Assembly (NCBI RefSeq): GCF_000002235.5
Contig: NW_022145609.1
Span: forward strand, 32,713,301 to 32,777,300
DNA length: 64,000 nucleotides
Source of the DNA: Strongylocentrotus purpuratus
Taxonomy: Eukaryota; Echinodermata; Echinoidea; Camarodonta; Strongylocentrotidae
Direction of reading: 5' to 3'
The notes beneath the pieces were generated by a model. That model did not search any database. It had not been told where the DNA came from and saw only the letters and a list, made by a program, of their open reading frames with translations. Position numbers and translations under genes: made by a program. Shown piece after piece: positions 11,259 to 22,132 of the stretch (positions are counted from its first letter, which is position 1; the number at the start of each line of letters is the position of its first letter).

Positions 11259-14106
11259 ATTTCAAGATGGAAGATATTCATGTAGCTACTAGCTATTTAT
11301 CTCTTTTCTCCATATTGTTACCTTGCTTTAGTCGACCTCCAAGATGCTTATTATTCTGTCCCCATTTTTCCAAGCCACACACAAATATTTAAAGTTTGTG
11401 TGGATAGGGCAACTGTTTCATTTTAGGCCCTACCTAATGGCCTTAGCACGGCACCTAGACTGTTTACCAAATTTCTTAAGCATGTCCTTGCCTCTCTTAG
11501 ACAATCAGGTCATGTAGTAGTTGGGTATCTTGATGATACCATAATTATTGGTAAAGACAGGTAACGTACAGAGACAGCAATAACTGCAACTACAGATACT
11601 CTAACTGAGTTAGATTCCCTGATTCATCCTGAAAAGTCAGTTCTTACACCCAATGAAGGAGAAATAATTCCTTGGGTTCATGCTAAATTCAATAATCATG
11701 CAAATTTCTCTACCTGAGGATAGAAGGATGATTTAGTCAAAGACTGCACAGCTCTCTTTCATGTCAATAAACCCTCTATTCGAGATGTTGCTAGAGTGAT
11801 AGGGAAGTTGATCGCAACTTTTCCCGCTGCACAATACGGTTCCATGTTGTATCGATTCCTTAAAAGGGATAAGATTGCCGCCCTGAAGAAGTATAATGGG
11901 CATTTTGATGGACCTATGAAGCTGTCCTCTAAGGCAAAAGATGAATTACTTTGGTAGATTAAGAACGTAAAATTCTCCCTCTCCCCCAAATAGACGGGAA
12001 AAACCTGACATTGAGCTATGTAAAGATGCTAGTGGCTCGAGCTGGGGAACAACTAACCTCCACACTAAAACAGGAGGTAGGTGGAATGAGCAGGAGTTGA
12101 ACCGAGCTCAAAATAATGAGATTAATTATTTGGAAACGCTAGCCGCTGGCCTAGACTTAAGGGTGTTTTGCGATGATGTACATGTACTCGTGAGATTATA
12201 CAATCAAACAGCAGTAAGTTATTAAATAACTTTGGAGGCATCAAATTTTAGATTGCGATCTCATGGCCTCTGAAATTTGGAATTGGTGCATGATGAGAAT
12301 TATCTTGATAACACCTACCAGGTCGTCTTAATTCTGAGGCTGACCACATGTCCCGAAAATTCAATGACAGGACTGAATGGGTGTTGGATAAGAAAGCCTT
12401 TCAACAAATTGTTGACTATTTTGAGCTGCCTGAAATGGACCTTTTCGCATCCAGACTGAATGCTCAGCTCCATAAATTTGTATCTTGGTTGCCAGAACCT
12501 GGCGCCAAAATAGTAAATGCCTTCACAATAGATTGGGGTCATCTCAATTTGTATGCCTTCCCCCTTTTCTGTCTGATATCGAATTCTTACAAAGAAGATA
12601 CTATTAGATGAGGCGACGGGTCTATTTAGTACAATTAGTAGCTCCTAATTGGCCCACACAGGCTTGGTTCCCATTTTTGAAGGATTTTAATACTTGGCGA
12701 ACCTCTGTTGCTTAAAAGAAGAAATGACCTCCTCAAGCAGCCAGTATCTAAATTAACTCGTCCACTTTCTCCTCATCTTGATTTGTTGTGATGCAGGATT
12801 TCTGCAGACATTTCCAGGGTAAAGGACTAAACAACAGGACAGTACAGGTCATCGCAGCCTCCTGGCGAGCTTCCACCAAAAAACAATATTATGTTAACAT
12901 AAGGAAGTGGAAACTGTTTTGTTCAATCAGAACTGAACTACCTGCATAGTACGGCAGAGATTGTACTTGAATTCCTTTCAGAAATGTTTCATGTGCATGG
13001 GCAAGCTACAGCTCACTCAATATACAGCTAGAAGTGCTTTAGCAACTTTTCTCATTTTGGAAGGACCCTATTCAAACGGATCCTATATTCTTGTGTCTCG
13101 AATTTTAAAAGGAGCTTTTCAGTTAAGGCCTCCAACAGCAAGGTACTCTCACATCTGTGATGTGAAGGTGGTACTTAACTACTTAAGAAAGCTGGTTCCA
13201 GCGAATTCGCTAAATTTTAAATCAATAGTCACTTAAACTTGTTTTGTTTATTGCACTGGTATCAGCTCAACGTGTGCAATCTATTCATAACTTGAACCTT
13301 GACAATATGATTTTCAAGGACAGCTCAGTGAAATTCTCTTTCACTACATTGCTCAAAGATCTTCGTCCAGGCAATGCTAGTGGTATGCTGAGAAGATGAA
13401 AGCATACCCAGTTAATAGACGACTATGTATGTTTCGTTATGTCAAGCAATATCTGCTTCGTACTAAACATCTAGAGGAGGTGAGAAATATCTCTTCATCA
13501 GTTTTCAGAGACTAAATAAACGTGTCAGTAATCTAACTATTCCGGATGGTTTAATACAACTTTGTCCTTGGCTGGAATTGATACGGACATTTACTGGTCC
13601 TATTAGACCAGTGCTGTTTCTACATCGGCAGCACAGAGGTCTGAAATTCCTATTTCTGAGATTTACTCAGCAAGATGGGCTGGTCCAGTGAACGTACGCT
13701 ATTAAATAGGAAGTTCTTTCACAAGCACCTCAACACATAATCTTAATCTTTCACACAAGCAGTGCTAGGGGCGAACTCTTTAAGTCAGTGTTCTTAACAG
13801 ACTGGACACTTGTCATCTCTATGTAACCTGAGATGTTTTCGTAGAGCAAGGACTCTTAGACAATAAACTGTTACACCAGTATATCATAATCATAGACTTT
13901 TGAGGGAATGCTTGTCCCTCTTTTCTGGAGTTGCTTTGAACTCACTCCTGAATTTTAAGTCAGGGTAATTTTATTTTGCGTATTTTCCGCAAATGTAAGT
14001 TTACTTGTGGGTTCTTCCCCAAGTCATTGTTTTTCCTTACTTGGTTATTGTGACCCATGCATAGTATTCATGGGTAAACAAATGTACCTTCAGAGCTACA
14101 AAGTCT

Positions 14107-14420
14107 CATGTAATTTCTCACGAAAAATTACGTAGTAAAAAAGAAAGATTAAATGAGAACTTACCGTTTGAAATTTAATCGTTATTTTAAGAGTAATTTG
14201 TAGGGAGAGATTACATGCCCGCCTCTCCCTCCCGTGCTCTTAGAATTCAGTAAATTCTCATTAGCTTAATCTTTCTCGTGTTTTTAAGTGTAGGTACATT
14301 TGTACTACAAATATTGACCGCGCATGCGCATCAAGGGATCTCTCATGTAATCTCTCCCTACAAATTACTCTTAAAATAAAGATTAAATTTCAAACGGTAA
14401 GTTCTCATTTAATCTTTCTA
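14107..14420. repeat. inverted/complementary repeat region at the right end of the DIRS fossil
   Basis: 14150-14220 and 14344-14420 are inverted copies (core 'aatttgtagggagagattac'). 14114-14142 and 14307-14346 are inverted copies of the two halves of 8573-8640. This split arrangement is characteristic of DIRS circular-junction sequences. Confidence 0.75.
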
Positions 14421-15854
14421 TTATGTTTTATTTTCTCGTTTATTTGCTTTGTAACTTTGTATCGTATTCCAAGAGAAATGATCCAATAATTTCATTTCTA
14501 AGATGGCGCTCAGAGGGAATTTCTTGAATATCATGTCCATTACCATAATAATACTGGACATGGACTTTAATATCAAATGAAAGTTTAACATGTTTTAGAA
14601 AAGCTTAACGGTGGTTGATAAACATATACTGTATGCCTTTGGTAAAAAGAATAGGAAAATATCACGGTTACTTTTCAAGGAGGATAGACGGTATTTTCAA
14701 AGAGATTCTCGGACATTCGTGTTCTATGGGCGTGTCAATTGGCCTTCATGTTTGTGGGTGTGCGAGGGTGTGCATGCGTGTGCGTCTGCCCATGCACACG
14801 TGAATAATGTGTACAATTTACTTATAACTTATGTTTATGTACTTTAAGTTTACCTTCAATTTTAGCTCAGTTATATATACTGCATATGAGTTGTTGTTTA
14901 ATTATGTTTTTGTTTATGTATAAGCAATCAATATTAAAAACGTTTTTATTTTATTGTATGTTTGTAATACACTATTGGAGGAATAAAACAAAATTTAAAA
15001 AAAAGAAAAGAAAAGTGTGCGTGTGGGTGTGTGTGTGTTTGTGTGTATGTTGGCATGGAGTTAGATTAGATAGAAGAGAGAGAAAGAGAGAGAGAGAAAA
15101 AAAAAAGAAGGAGGAGCAATTTCTATATCTTCCAAAATACAGGTTAAAGGTAATACAAAGTTTTGGTATGGGGTCGTGAATTTGGTTCAAATGAACATAT
15201 TGGAAGCATGTGCGATCCTACAATATTCACTGATCGTTGTCGCGGTCGAAACCGACTCTAAAAGTTATGAAATTGTAAATAATAAACACTTTATGTTGTA
15301 TAGCCCCCTCTCAAGGTCAATATATTAATTAAGCTATAAAACAATGTTTCCTGACTAAAATCGACCGATTAGCTATTCCCGTTCGGAAATTATAAACCAC
15401 AACTACATATTCAGATATTTTCATGGTCGCAGCTACCATTGTACGGACGTAGGAGCTATTCGAAATTTATCAAAATTTACCGGGAGCACCGGTAAATCTT
15501 TATATTCAATTTTTCTCGAAAGCAGAGTGTTTTAGTGGCTAAAGATTCTAGTGTTTTTAATACATCCACAGGGGCATCCAAATATATCAAAATTGTAAAG
15601 AATCACTATCCACCCATTTTTCAAAATTTCCCAAAACTTTGTAATACCTTTAATATTGACTTTAAATTGTGCTTCTCTGGTTTGGTTGATTTTTTCATAT
15701 TTGTTCGACATTCTCTACTTCGAATTCTCGAGGAGACGAGCAAAAGAAAAAAAAAACGAAAGAGAGAAAAAAAAAAAAAACACAAACATTTGCTTCCAAA
15801 AAAGGAAACATTACGTGTATATGAAAACTCATTTGATTTGTTTTCATTCTGCAG
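14421..15854. other. tail of complex repeat, then upstream/intronic sequence
   Basis: 14421-14500 continues the repeat unit cut by the DIRS fossil. The rest is AT-rich with a GT microsatellite (about 15016-15052) and a GA/A-rich tract (about 15070-15105). The first (signal-peptide) exon of the receptor gene may lie here, but I cannot identify one. 15700-15854 ends in a polypyrimidine stretch and the acceptor AG at 15853-15854. Confidence 0.5.
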
Positions 15855-16187
15855 CAAACGTTCTGGATGTGACATGCATCAACTTCAACCCCATCTACGA
15901 TACCAGCTCCACAGCATCCTACGCCGCCATCTTGAATGGAGCTGACGTCACAAGCATGGTGTCCTTCCAGAGGTCGGTATACTTGGATACGGGGGACAGG
16001 CAGTCAACCTGGTGTTCGCTGGGTGATGATGCAGGAGCATGCGGGTTGCCTCCAGGATCGACGATCGACGCATCGGGAAGAGTTGCTTTCCAAAGTACAG
16101 ATCAAGATAAATTTGGTGCTTACGGATGCCGAGCGCAGAGATACAACTGGACGACTGAGACGTCCACTATATTCATCAGAAATGATG
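15855..16187 (+). CDS. exon 1 (of those found): N-terminal Ig-like module, first copy
   Basis: 333 bp, phase 1 at both ends; acceptor 'tctgcag' and donor 'gtgaac'. It encodes about 111 residues beginning NVLDVTCINF and containing LPPGS, FGAYGC and an NWT glycosylation sequon. LD[VI]T, LPPG[ST] and GAY recur in the exon at 25743, so the two are paralogous. By position it corresponds to the N-terminal Ig region of Tie receptors. Four cysteines could form Ig-type disulfides. The preceding exon should carry the signal peptide and was not found. The donor is weaker than most in this gene. Confidence 0.75.
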
Positions 16188-17200
16188 GTGAACAAAAATT
16201 AAAAATGATAATGATATCTAAAATAATAATAATTATTATAATGATAACGATAATTTGTATTACCCGGGGTAGCCTCATCAGCATTAATGTTGTTCTCCCT
16301 AAGGGCCTTGCAATCATTATTACCCCATTTTTAGCCAGGGACCTACTTTACACACCTCGGTGAAAAGTAAACAAATTGAATCAATGTCTAGCCACAGGAC
16401 GTCAGGATATTAAATGCATTGTATGTATATTTTATCATTGATAAGTGCACAACTAAAGCTTTAAAACGCTTAATGAGAGTTGTACATGATAATATTCCTA
16501 CAGCATTGTTACTTGTGCATCATAAAGTACTCGACTTGAATTCTAGATGATGAAATATATTTTGTCAAAATAATGGACAGTTATGAAAATGAGGTTTCGA
16601 AATAAAAAATGCTAATCTGTTAATAATAACTGAATTTCTGGATTTTGTTCCATATTTGTTTATCTCAAATATCCCAAATCCAGGCTTTAGGGGATGGGGG
16701 AATCGTCAACGTCCTCCCTGAATGCGCAACTCCAGGGATAATTTGAGTTTTGTTAGACATTCATTCAATACTATCAGGGGTATCTTGTAAATGGTGCATA
16801 CACACGTCACGTGTAAAAATAATAATTTGATATATACTTTACAAATATACACTGATTTGCAATAATGTACTTTCATTCTATAATTGGTAACATTTTTTCA
16901 CTGGAGACTAGATGAAATAAATTGTTATCTTGTAACGATTATAGACTGTAATACAAGGGCGTCAATCCTTACGTAATACCTATTGTTCAGGGGGGATGAA
17001 TGAATAGATCACCCCCTAAACAATAGGTATCAATTACAGATCTACGCCCATGCTCTAATATTAATAGAAAACTACAATAAACAACATTTTGAATACGATT
17101 AAAGCTCAATTAAATGATTTCGCATGAAATGTGTAAAAATGAAGTTCCTTCAACAAATACAACATCAATTTTGATGTATTTTTTCTTCTCTTTCGTTTAG
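16188..17200 (+). other. intron, no recognised element
   Basis: AT-rich sequence ending in a pyrimidine-rich tract ('tttcttctctttcgtttag'). I see no exon-like stretch or repeat family member. Confidence 0.6.
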
Positions 17201-17467
17201 CTGATTTCACTCCTGATTACTTCACGGTTACAGTAAGTCTCGATGAGGAGGTTCGTCTGGTAATGACTCCTGGATCATCTAGTGGAACTGGTCCACTAGA
17301 ATGGATATTAAATCACGAAGATGGTGGCCAATCTTACCTGTCTTCTAGTGTTTCTGGGGATGCCCTCTACATCAGCAGGGCTAAGAAAGCGGACCATGCT
17401 GGTATTCACCATTACTTCTATTCCGACGATCCAGATAAAGGAGGACTAATGAAGCTTATTGTTAGAG
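17201..17467 (+). CDS. exon 2: cysteine-less Ig-like domain, first copy
   Basis: 267 bp, phase 1-1; donor 'gtaatc'. It has 89 residues, the same length as its paralogue at 26712-26978. The Ig framework is visible as a core Trp at about residue 35 (PLEWIL), an L/Y pair, an ADHAG turn near residue 65 replacing the usual D-x-G-x-Y-x-C, and a C-terminal MKLIVRG strand. Both canonical Ig cysteines are absent, so the fold would lack the intersheet disulfide. Confidence 0.75.
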
Positions 17468-17690
17468 GTAATCATGTCCTTTTCACATGTGGGAGCGAAG
17501 ACGTTGACTTGCAATTAACTTGACTTGATATTTGTTTCCAGCCATTTAAGTTTACCTAATCCTATTTTATCCGGGAAGCTGTCTCGACGAAATTTTTTGT
17601 GTGTGTACAGCTGTGTATATATATATATATATATATATACAGCTACGTCTCGCGTTCCTAGACCATTTTCTTCACGCCTATATATATTTG

Positions 17691-17740
<50 letters not shown>

Positions 17741-18207
17741 TTTATGTCATTCAAATGTTTTTTATGTTTAGAATTGCATGATTTCAACTGAAGTTTTTTT
17801 ACAAATGTTTTCTACGAAAATGGAATCTAAAATAAGGAACTTGAATTAAACTGAATTTAAAATAAGCTTGAATTGATATTCGGAATCCGACTATTCTGGC
17901 TTTTTGTCGATATATATGCCTTTTCAAAACTACAATTATACCTGAAAAGCGTCTTTGATATCTTCGTAATGGTTTGCACCTTCATTTAAGAAAGTAGAGA
18001 ATGAAAGATTGATATCATGTAATGTTCATTGTGTGGAGTTTTGAAGATTTTGTTTATGTTTTTTTCGTTTGTTGGACCATATATTTACGAGGTCCCTACA
18101 AATGCATTTTTTGTAAATATTATGTTTTCTTGATCCGTCAATGATTCACTTTCGGGATGCAGGACTAATATTTGCACGACGATTAAGACTTTTTTTAATG
18201 GTTACAG
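17468..18207 (+). other. intron with TA microsatellites
   Basis: TA dinucleotide runs are at about 17617-17640 and 17693-17733. The rest is AT-rich without recognised features. Confidence 0.6.
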
Positions 18208-18339
18208 CTTGTCTTGATAACCTATGGGGACCTGGCTGTCAGTACACATGTCCTACATGCTACAATGGAGGAGTCTGTGATGATGTGAGTGGACGCTGTG
18301 TGTGTCCACCTGGTTTCAGTGGCGACCACTGCCAAATTG
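18208..18339 (+). CDS. exon 3: EGF-like domain 1 of first module
   Basis: 132 bp, phase 1-1; acceptor 'ggttacag', donor 'gtaagt'. It has 44 residues with eight cysteines in the Tie/MEGF-type EGF spacing: C-x8-C-x3-C-x2-C-x5-C, then GRCVCPPGFSGDHC. It has the same length as the exon at 27809. It is probably an extracellular spacer or ligand-facing module. Confidence 0.85.
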
Positions 18340-18656
18340 GTAAGTGAAAACAAAAAATGGCGCAATTCTTGTTATTTACTCTCTGATATAATAATAAAAG
18401 AAGAAAAACATTGATTTTAAAGATAACATTATAAAGAATAGTAATTAGAACAAATGGTGGTGACAATAATAATAATAATGGTAATAATAATACTTATTAT
18501 AATAAAGATAATAATTGTAATAATGAGAAGAAAAAGAATGAGAAGAAGAAAGGAAAAAAGAGAAGAAGAAGAAAACGAAGTTGCTACTACTACTGCTACT
18601 ACTTCCACAACTACTAATGCTGATGTTACTTCTTCTAACACTACTACTGCTGTTTG

Positions 18657-18717
<61 letters not shown>

Positions 18718-18810
18718 GCTGCTGCTACTACTGCTGCTGCTACTACTACCACTACTACGCACAACCTATGAATGCTTTTCTCTTTCATGTCTATTCGAAA
18801 TTGTATACAG
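18340..18810 (+). repeat. intron filled by trinucleotide microsatellites
   Basis: AAT/AAG-rich sequence (18460-18580) runs into imperfect and then pure TAC repeats (about 18580-18760), ending about 50 bp before the next acceptor at 18809-18810. The long serine, tyrosine, threonine or valine readings here are artefacts of the repeat. Confidence 0.85.
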
Positions 18811-18963
18811 CATGTGAAGCTGGTAAGTTTGGACAGGGATGTTCTGGATCTTGCACTACCCTTGAATCTGGTCGGACTGACTGCAGTGGAGCTGTGTTCT
18901 GTCTCTCGGATCCGCATGGATGTTCGTGTGCTGCAGGGTGGACTGGGTTACAATGTGACCAAG
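18811..18963 (+). CDS. exon 4: Tie/TEK EGF2-type domain, first module
   Basis: 153 bp, phase 1-1; donor 'gtaaga'. It has 51 residues: ACEAGKFGQGC, SGSC, then FCLSDPHGCSCAAGWTGLQC. The vertebrate TEK second EGF reads [20 protein letters not shown], nearly identical in pattern; this long loop followed by CSCA-GW is characteristic of Tie receptors. It is the strongest single piece of family evidence in the window. The exon at 33240-33383 is its diverged counterpart. Confidence 0.9.
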
Positions 18964-18975
18964 GTAAGAGAGAAC

Positions 18976-19131
18976 CAGGGCCCCGTTGCAGAAAACTTAC
19001 CATTGATGGTAACTTTGCCATCAATGGCAACTACCATGGTAACAGTGCTCGACAGCCAATCAAAATCAAGGTGTCCTTACCATTGATGGCAAAGTTACCA
19101 TCAATGGTAGGTTTTGTGCAACGGGGCCCTG
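18976..19131. mobile_element. 156-bp hairpin MITE (CAGGGCCCCGTTGCA ends)
   Basis: The left arm CAGGGCCCCGTTGCA and right arm TGCAACGGGGCCCTG are perfect inverted repeats. They continue inward as 'accattgatggtaactttg' against 'caaagttaccatcaatggt'. No clear target duplication. It starts 12 bp after the exon 4 donor. Confidence 0.8.
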
Positions 19132-19313
19132 ATGACATGACGGTTATCATGCAAAGCGATGTTTGCTTGACATGCCATAACCTTGGAACGATTGCGTCAT
19201 TCAGTCTAATAACACTTTTGTTTATAGTTCAATGTACGTCAAGTACATATAAATGGTCTTGTAATACATTTGATGAATCTGATGATATTGATAAAAACAA
19301 GACTAACTAGACT

Positions 19314-21409
19314 TTAATTCGTCACTTCGACGAATTAGGTGATACGTATGATAATGGTTTACATAACGAATAATGCATTACACGATATATTATTTTATAA
19401 AATGCTTTTCCTATTATGATCTATCCATATGTCAAGTTTAAATTGCGTCCTCTTGATCAGGAATCTAGGGAAGATAGATTGAAACAATATATGACCTTTG
19501 ACCCTGTACAGTAACCAGTTACACCTTTGACTCTAATTTACATCATGAAGAACACATTTTGACGATTTTATCTTATTCAAAGAAATGAAAATGTAATTGA
19601 TAAATGATTATCATCATTATGATAATGATGATCATGATGATAATGATCATGATCATGATCATGAGCACGATCCTGACATCTTATTACAAAAAATGAGGGT
19701 TGATTTAGATAGCATAAAGTCTCAGCGACAACATACTCAAAAATCAACAAAATCCAAGCAGAAATATCGACGATGTTGCTCAAAACACAGGAATGTAGAA
19801 TCCAGATTTGAGAAAAAGTCATCTCCCATAGGGATTACACGCAAAAAGTAATGGAATAAGTGAAAATAGGGTAATAATAAAGTAAATAGGGTTGTTTTAT
19901 ACATTATTTGCGAATCTACATGTTTTAATAATCAAAGGAGATGGTACAGTGAAAGGTCAAATAGAAAAAAAAAGTGGAAAAAAAATAGTTGGAGACACCC
20001 AGACTCGAACCAGGGATCTCGAGGTTGGAAGTCAAGAGCGTTACCGATATACCAAAACATTTCCCATAGAAATTACACGTAAACGGGAAATGGAATTCTG
20101 AAATCCTACTTTGCAAGTAAAATATGAGCATGATCCCGGCATCTAATCGAAAAATAAATGACACATTTTAAAAGGTAATTGTCTCAGCTACAACATTTTC
20201 GAAGCTCAGCGAAAACAAAGCTAAAACAACAGAGATTTTGCTCGCGAAAGACAAAAATGTAGAATCCACTTTTGAGAAAAAGTCATGTCCCATAGAGAAT
20301 ACACGCAAAATGTGAAAAATTGACATGCCTCCTTTAATCGCAAAAATACACCATGATACTTTTGTCAAAAATAAAAATTGTGAAAAGTGCATTTGTAGAA
20401 AATTGTCTCAGCTAGAACATATCAAAATTTGAAACAAATTCAACCAATATTTACAGAGATACAATCAGTTTTCCAAAAATATGCTTACGTCATAAGGTGC
20501 AAATTAAAATTTTGAGTTCGGAGGCCATTATGATGACGTCATGAGTTAATTGAGGATCAAATGAGACATGAAATCATATCTCCGACTCATAATCTATCCA
20601 AATATGAAAAAATATTAGAAGTTTCTATCTATTCTAAAGAGTTACAATGAATTTTATATAGGCATGTTTTTGCCCATGTATTGTGGATAAAGATAACGCA
20701 AATCCGCGCGTGCTGTCAACTTTGACGGACGCTCATTGCGTTAATAAAAGGTGAACAAATTATCAAAATGCTTGGAAAAATGTGCCAAATATGATGACAG
20801 AGAAAATTCGGCGATTCTATGTTGCAAAATGCTAGTACGCGCAAAAAACGCGCGCGCATGCGCGTATGCATGATTTTTTGTCAAATGCTTTAAATGGCCT
20901 GAAACGTATGCAAAAAAAGTTTAAGACGATTTTGAGCAATTTAAAATTTTACGTGCGCGTTAACGCGCGCACAAACGCGTACGCGCGCATTTGCGCGCAT
21001 TTATTGACCTGAAATTGACCGGACGGATATCGATCTTAATCATGATGAATATGAATGAGAAATTCCTTTCCGTTATGAAGATATGATCATAAGTTGATTT
21101 TCACAAAATGGCGCCTGGATGACGTCATGATAATTTTGACCCTCTAAAAAGTCACGCAGTTCTAAGTTAGACTAAGATCTATCATCATGGCAAGTTTCAT
21201 GACAATGGCTTTATTCAGTCTTGAGATATCCTGCGAAAAAAATCGAGGAAGAATAATAGGAAGAAGAAGAATAAAAATCTTGACGAAATCAATAGGTGAT
21301 ACGTAGACTTCGTTACGTATCACCTAATAAACAAATAAATAAATAAATAAATAATAAAAATCTTGACGAAATCAAAAGGTGATACGTCTACGAACGTATC
21401 ACCTAATAA
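19314..21409 (+). mobile_element. Helitron2/HINE-like non-autonomous element, copy 1
   Basis: It starts with a small hairpin (AATTCGTC, loop, GACGAATT) immediately followed by AGGTGATACGT. It ends with a hairpin whose arms are AGGTGATACGT and ACGTATCACCT, then TAATAA. The interior holds a GATCAT-type microsatellite, an internal ~465-bp repeat (19670-19850 and 20125-20310), a CG-rich 'gcgcgc' zone (20840-21000) and 'cacaaaatggcgcctggatg'. A 5' hairpin, an asymmetric inverted terminal motif, a microsatellite core and a 3' hairpin fit Helitron2/Helentron-derived HINEs; no Rep/helicase is present. The terminal hairpin occurs twice at the 3' end (21285-21325 and 21373-21409). The family call is an inference. 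Confidence 0.6.
19985..20062 (-). repeat. tRNA-like sequence inside HINE copy 1
   Basis: On the - strand, an A-box-like 'tggtatatcggta' and a B-box-like 'ggttcgagtc' have tRNA-like spacing. The segment has no clear equivalent in copy 2, so it probably entered this copy, perhaps as a SINE or tRNA fragment. The stems pair poorly, so it is unlikely to be a working tRNA. Confidence 0.4.
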
Positions 21410-21955
21410 TTTTACCCTCTTCAGTTGCGGCTATAGAAAAATAATTTAGGGGAGGTATTAGGGGTTTCGGTAGTTCTGATGTTTATAATATTGGGGGAGG
21501 GGGGGGGGGGGGGCTTGAACATTTACTTTGGGGGGTCGAGATCCTTAATGCCGCTGATGCCGCTATGGCCGCTGATGATTCTCTTTCTTCCTTGCTGTTT
21601 ATCTCTGTTATCTCCGCAAAGCACATCTCGATGCCTAGTATGGCACATGATGCAATGAGGGTCGAGCGGCATAGGGGGCTTAGGTAGTTTTATTGTAAGG
21701 GGGCGGCCTTTCTTTAGAATTAATAATTGTTTTTAATGATTCTTGATATCATTTATTACTAATTTTTACTAATTTGGTATTTATTTATTCATGTATTTAT
21801 TTACAATTTTCATTATTTTTCAAATTATATTCTTTTTAGGGGGGGGGGGGGGGCTAAAGGATTACTTTTTGGCGTGGTGAGCCCCCATGCCCCCCCCCCC
21901 TCATAACCGCTACTGATCCTCTTTTCTTCTTACTTGCTCTTTTATCTCCACAAAG
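21410..21955 (+). repeat. intron with a local duplication of the exon 5 acceptor region
   Basis: About 21440-21670 and 21665-21990 share the order: 'ttaggtagtt'-like start, poly-G run, 'ccgct..tgat.ctctttcttc', 'tatctcc.caaag', then exon-like sequence. The first copy has 'ccgcaaag' followed by 'cacatctcgatgcc...', which aligns with the start of exon 5 at about 25 of 42 positions and then breaks off. It looks like a vestigial exon. Confidence 0.5.
21617..21670 (+). pseudogene. vestigial duplicate of the start of EGF exon 5
   Basis: After an AG at 21615-21616, the bases 'gatgcctagtatggcacat' parallel 'gatggttcgtacggcgcag' of exon 5. The EGF cysteines are not kept and no donor follows at the expected distance. 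It is a host-gene exon fossil. Confidence 0.45.
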
Positions 21956-22087
21956 AATGTCCTGATGGTTCGTACGGCGCAGGATGCACGGAGACATGTC
22001 ACTGCGTCTCTCCAGGAACATGCGACCGTCTTACCGGTGCCTGTTCTAATGGTTGCGAAGATGGCTGGATTGGAGATCAATGCCAAG
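21956..22087 (+). CDS. exon 5: EGF-like domain 3 of first module
   Basis: 132 bp, phase 1-1; acceptor 'cacaaag', donor 'gtaaag'. It has 44 residues starting ECPDGSYGAGC, with CHCVSPGTCDRLTGAC and GWIGDQC. Cysteine spacing is Tie/MEGF-like, and the exon corresponds in order to 36566-36688. The upstream acceptor has a degraded duplicate at 21616. Confidence 0.85.
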
Positions 22088-22132
22088 GTAAAGGATCATA
22101 AAGAAAGTACTCAAATTGGAATTGTGACCGTG

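Larger units (their letters stand above)
8573..14420 (+). mobile_element. DIRS-like tyrosine-recombinase retrotransposon, broken fossil
   Basis: Family signs on the + strand, in order: a short possible gag-like region (about 8850-9090); a reverse transcriptase region (about 10490-11950) with the DIRS-type lead-in around 'LNQFYDYW' and 'GGFGLILNLSDL'; an RNase H-like region (about 11990-12240); a DIRS-type block with 'EADHMSRKF' and 'MDLFASRLN' (12340-12610); and tyrosine-recombinase-like sequence (about 12800-13800). The left end has inverted matches to 14107-14142 and 14307-14346, and 14150-14220 is inverted at 14344-14420, as expected for DIRS terminal and internal complementary repeats. 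It inserted into the complex repeat unit, whose uninterrupted form is at about 61060. The copy is clearly dead, with well over ten breaks and two nested insertions, so it is not recent. I treat it only as a fossil. Confidence 0.8.

Noticed and set aside
15656-15854. Open reading upstream of and in frame with exon 1, with a possible ATG at about 15818
   Set aside because: It crosses an A-rich run and the polypyrimidine/acceptor signal at 15854. The ATG would give only about 11 residues before the Ig module, with no proper signal peptide.
18429-18917. Long serine, valine, leucine, tyrosine or threonine repeat proteins on both strands
   Set aside because: They are translations of the TAC/AAT microsatellite.
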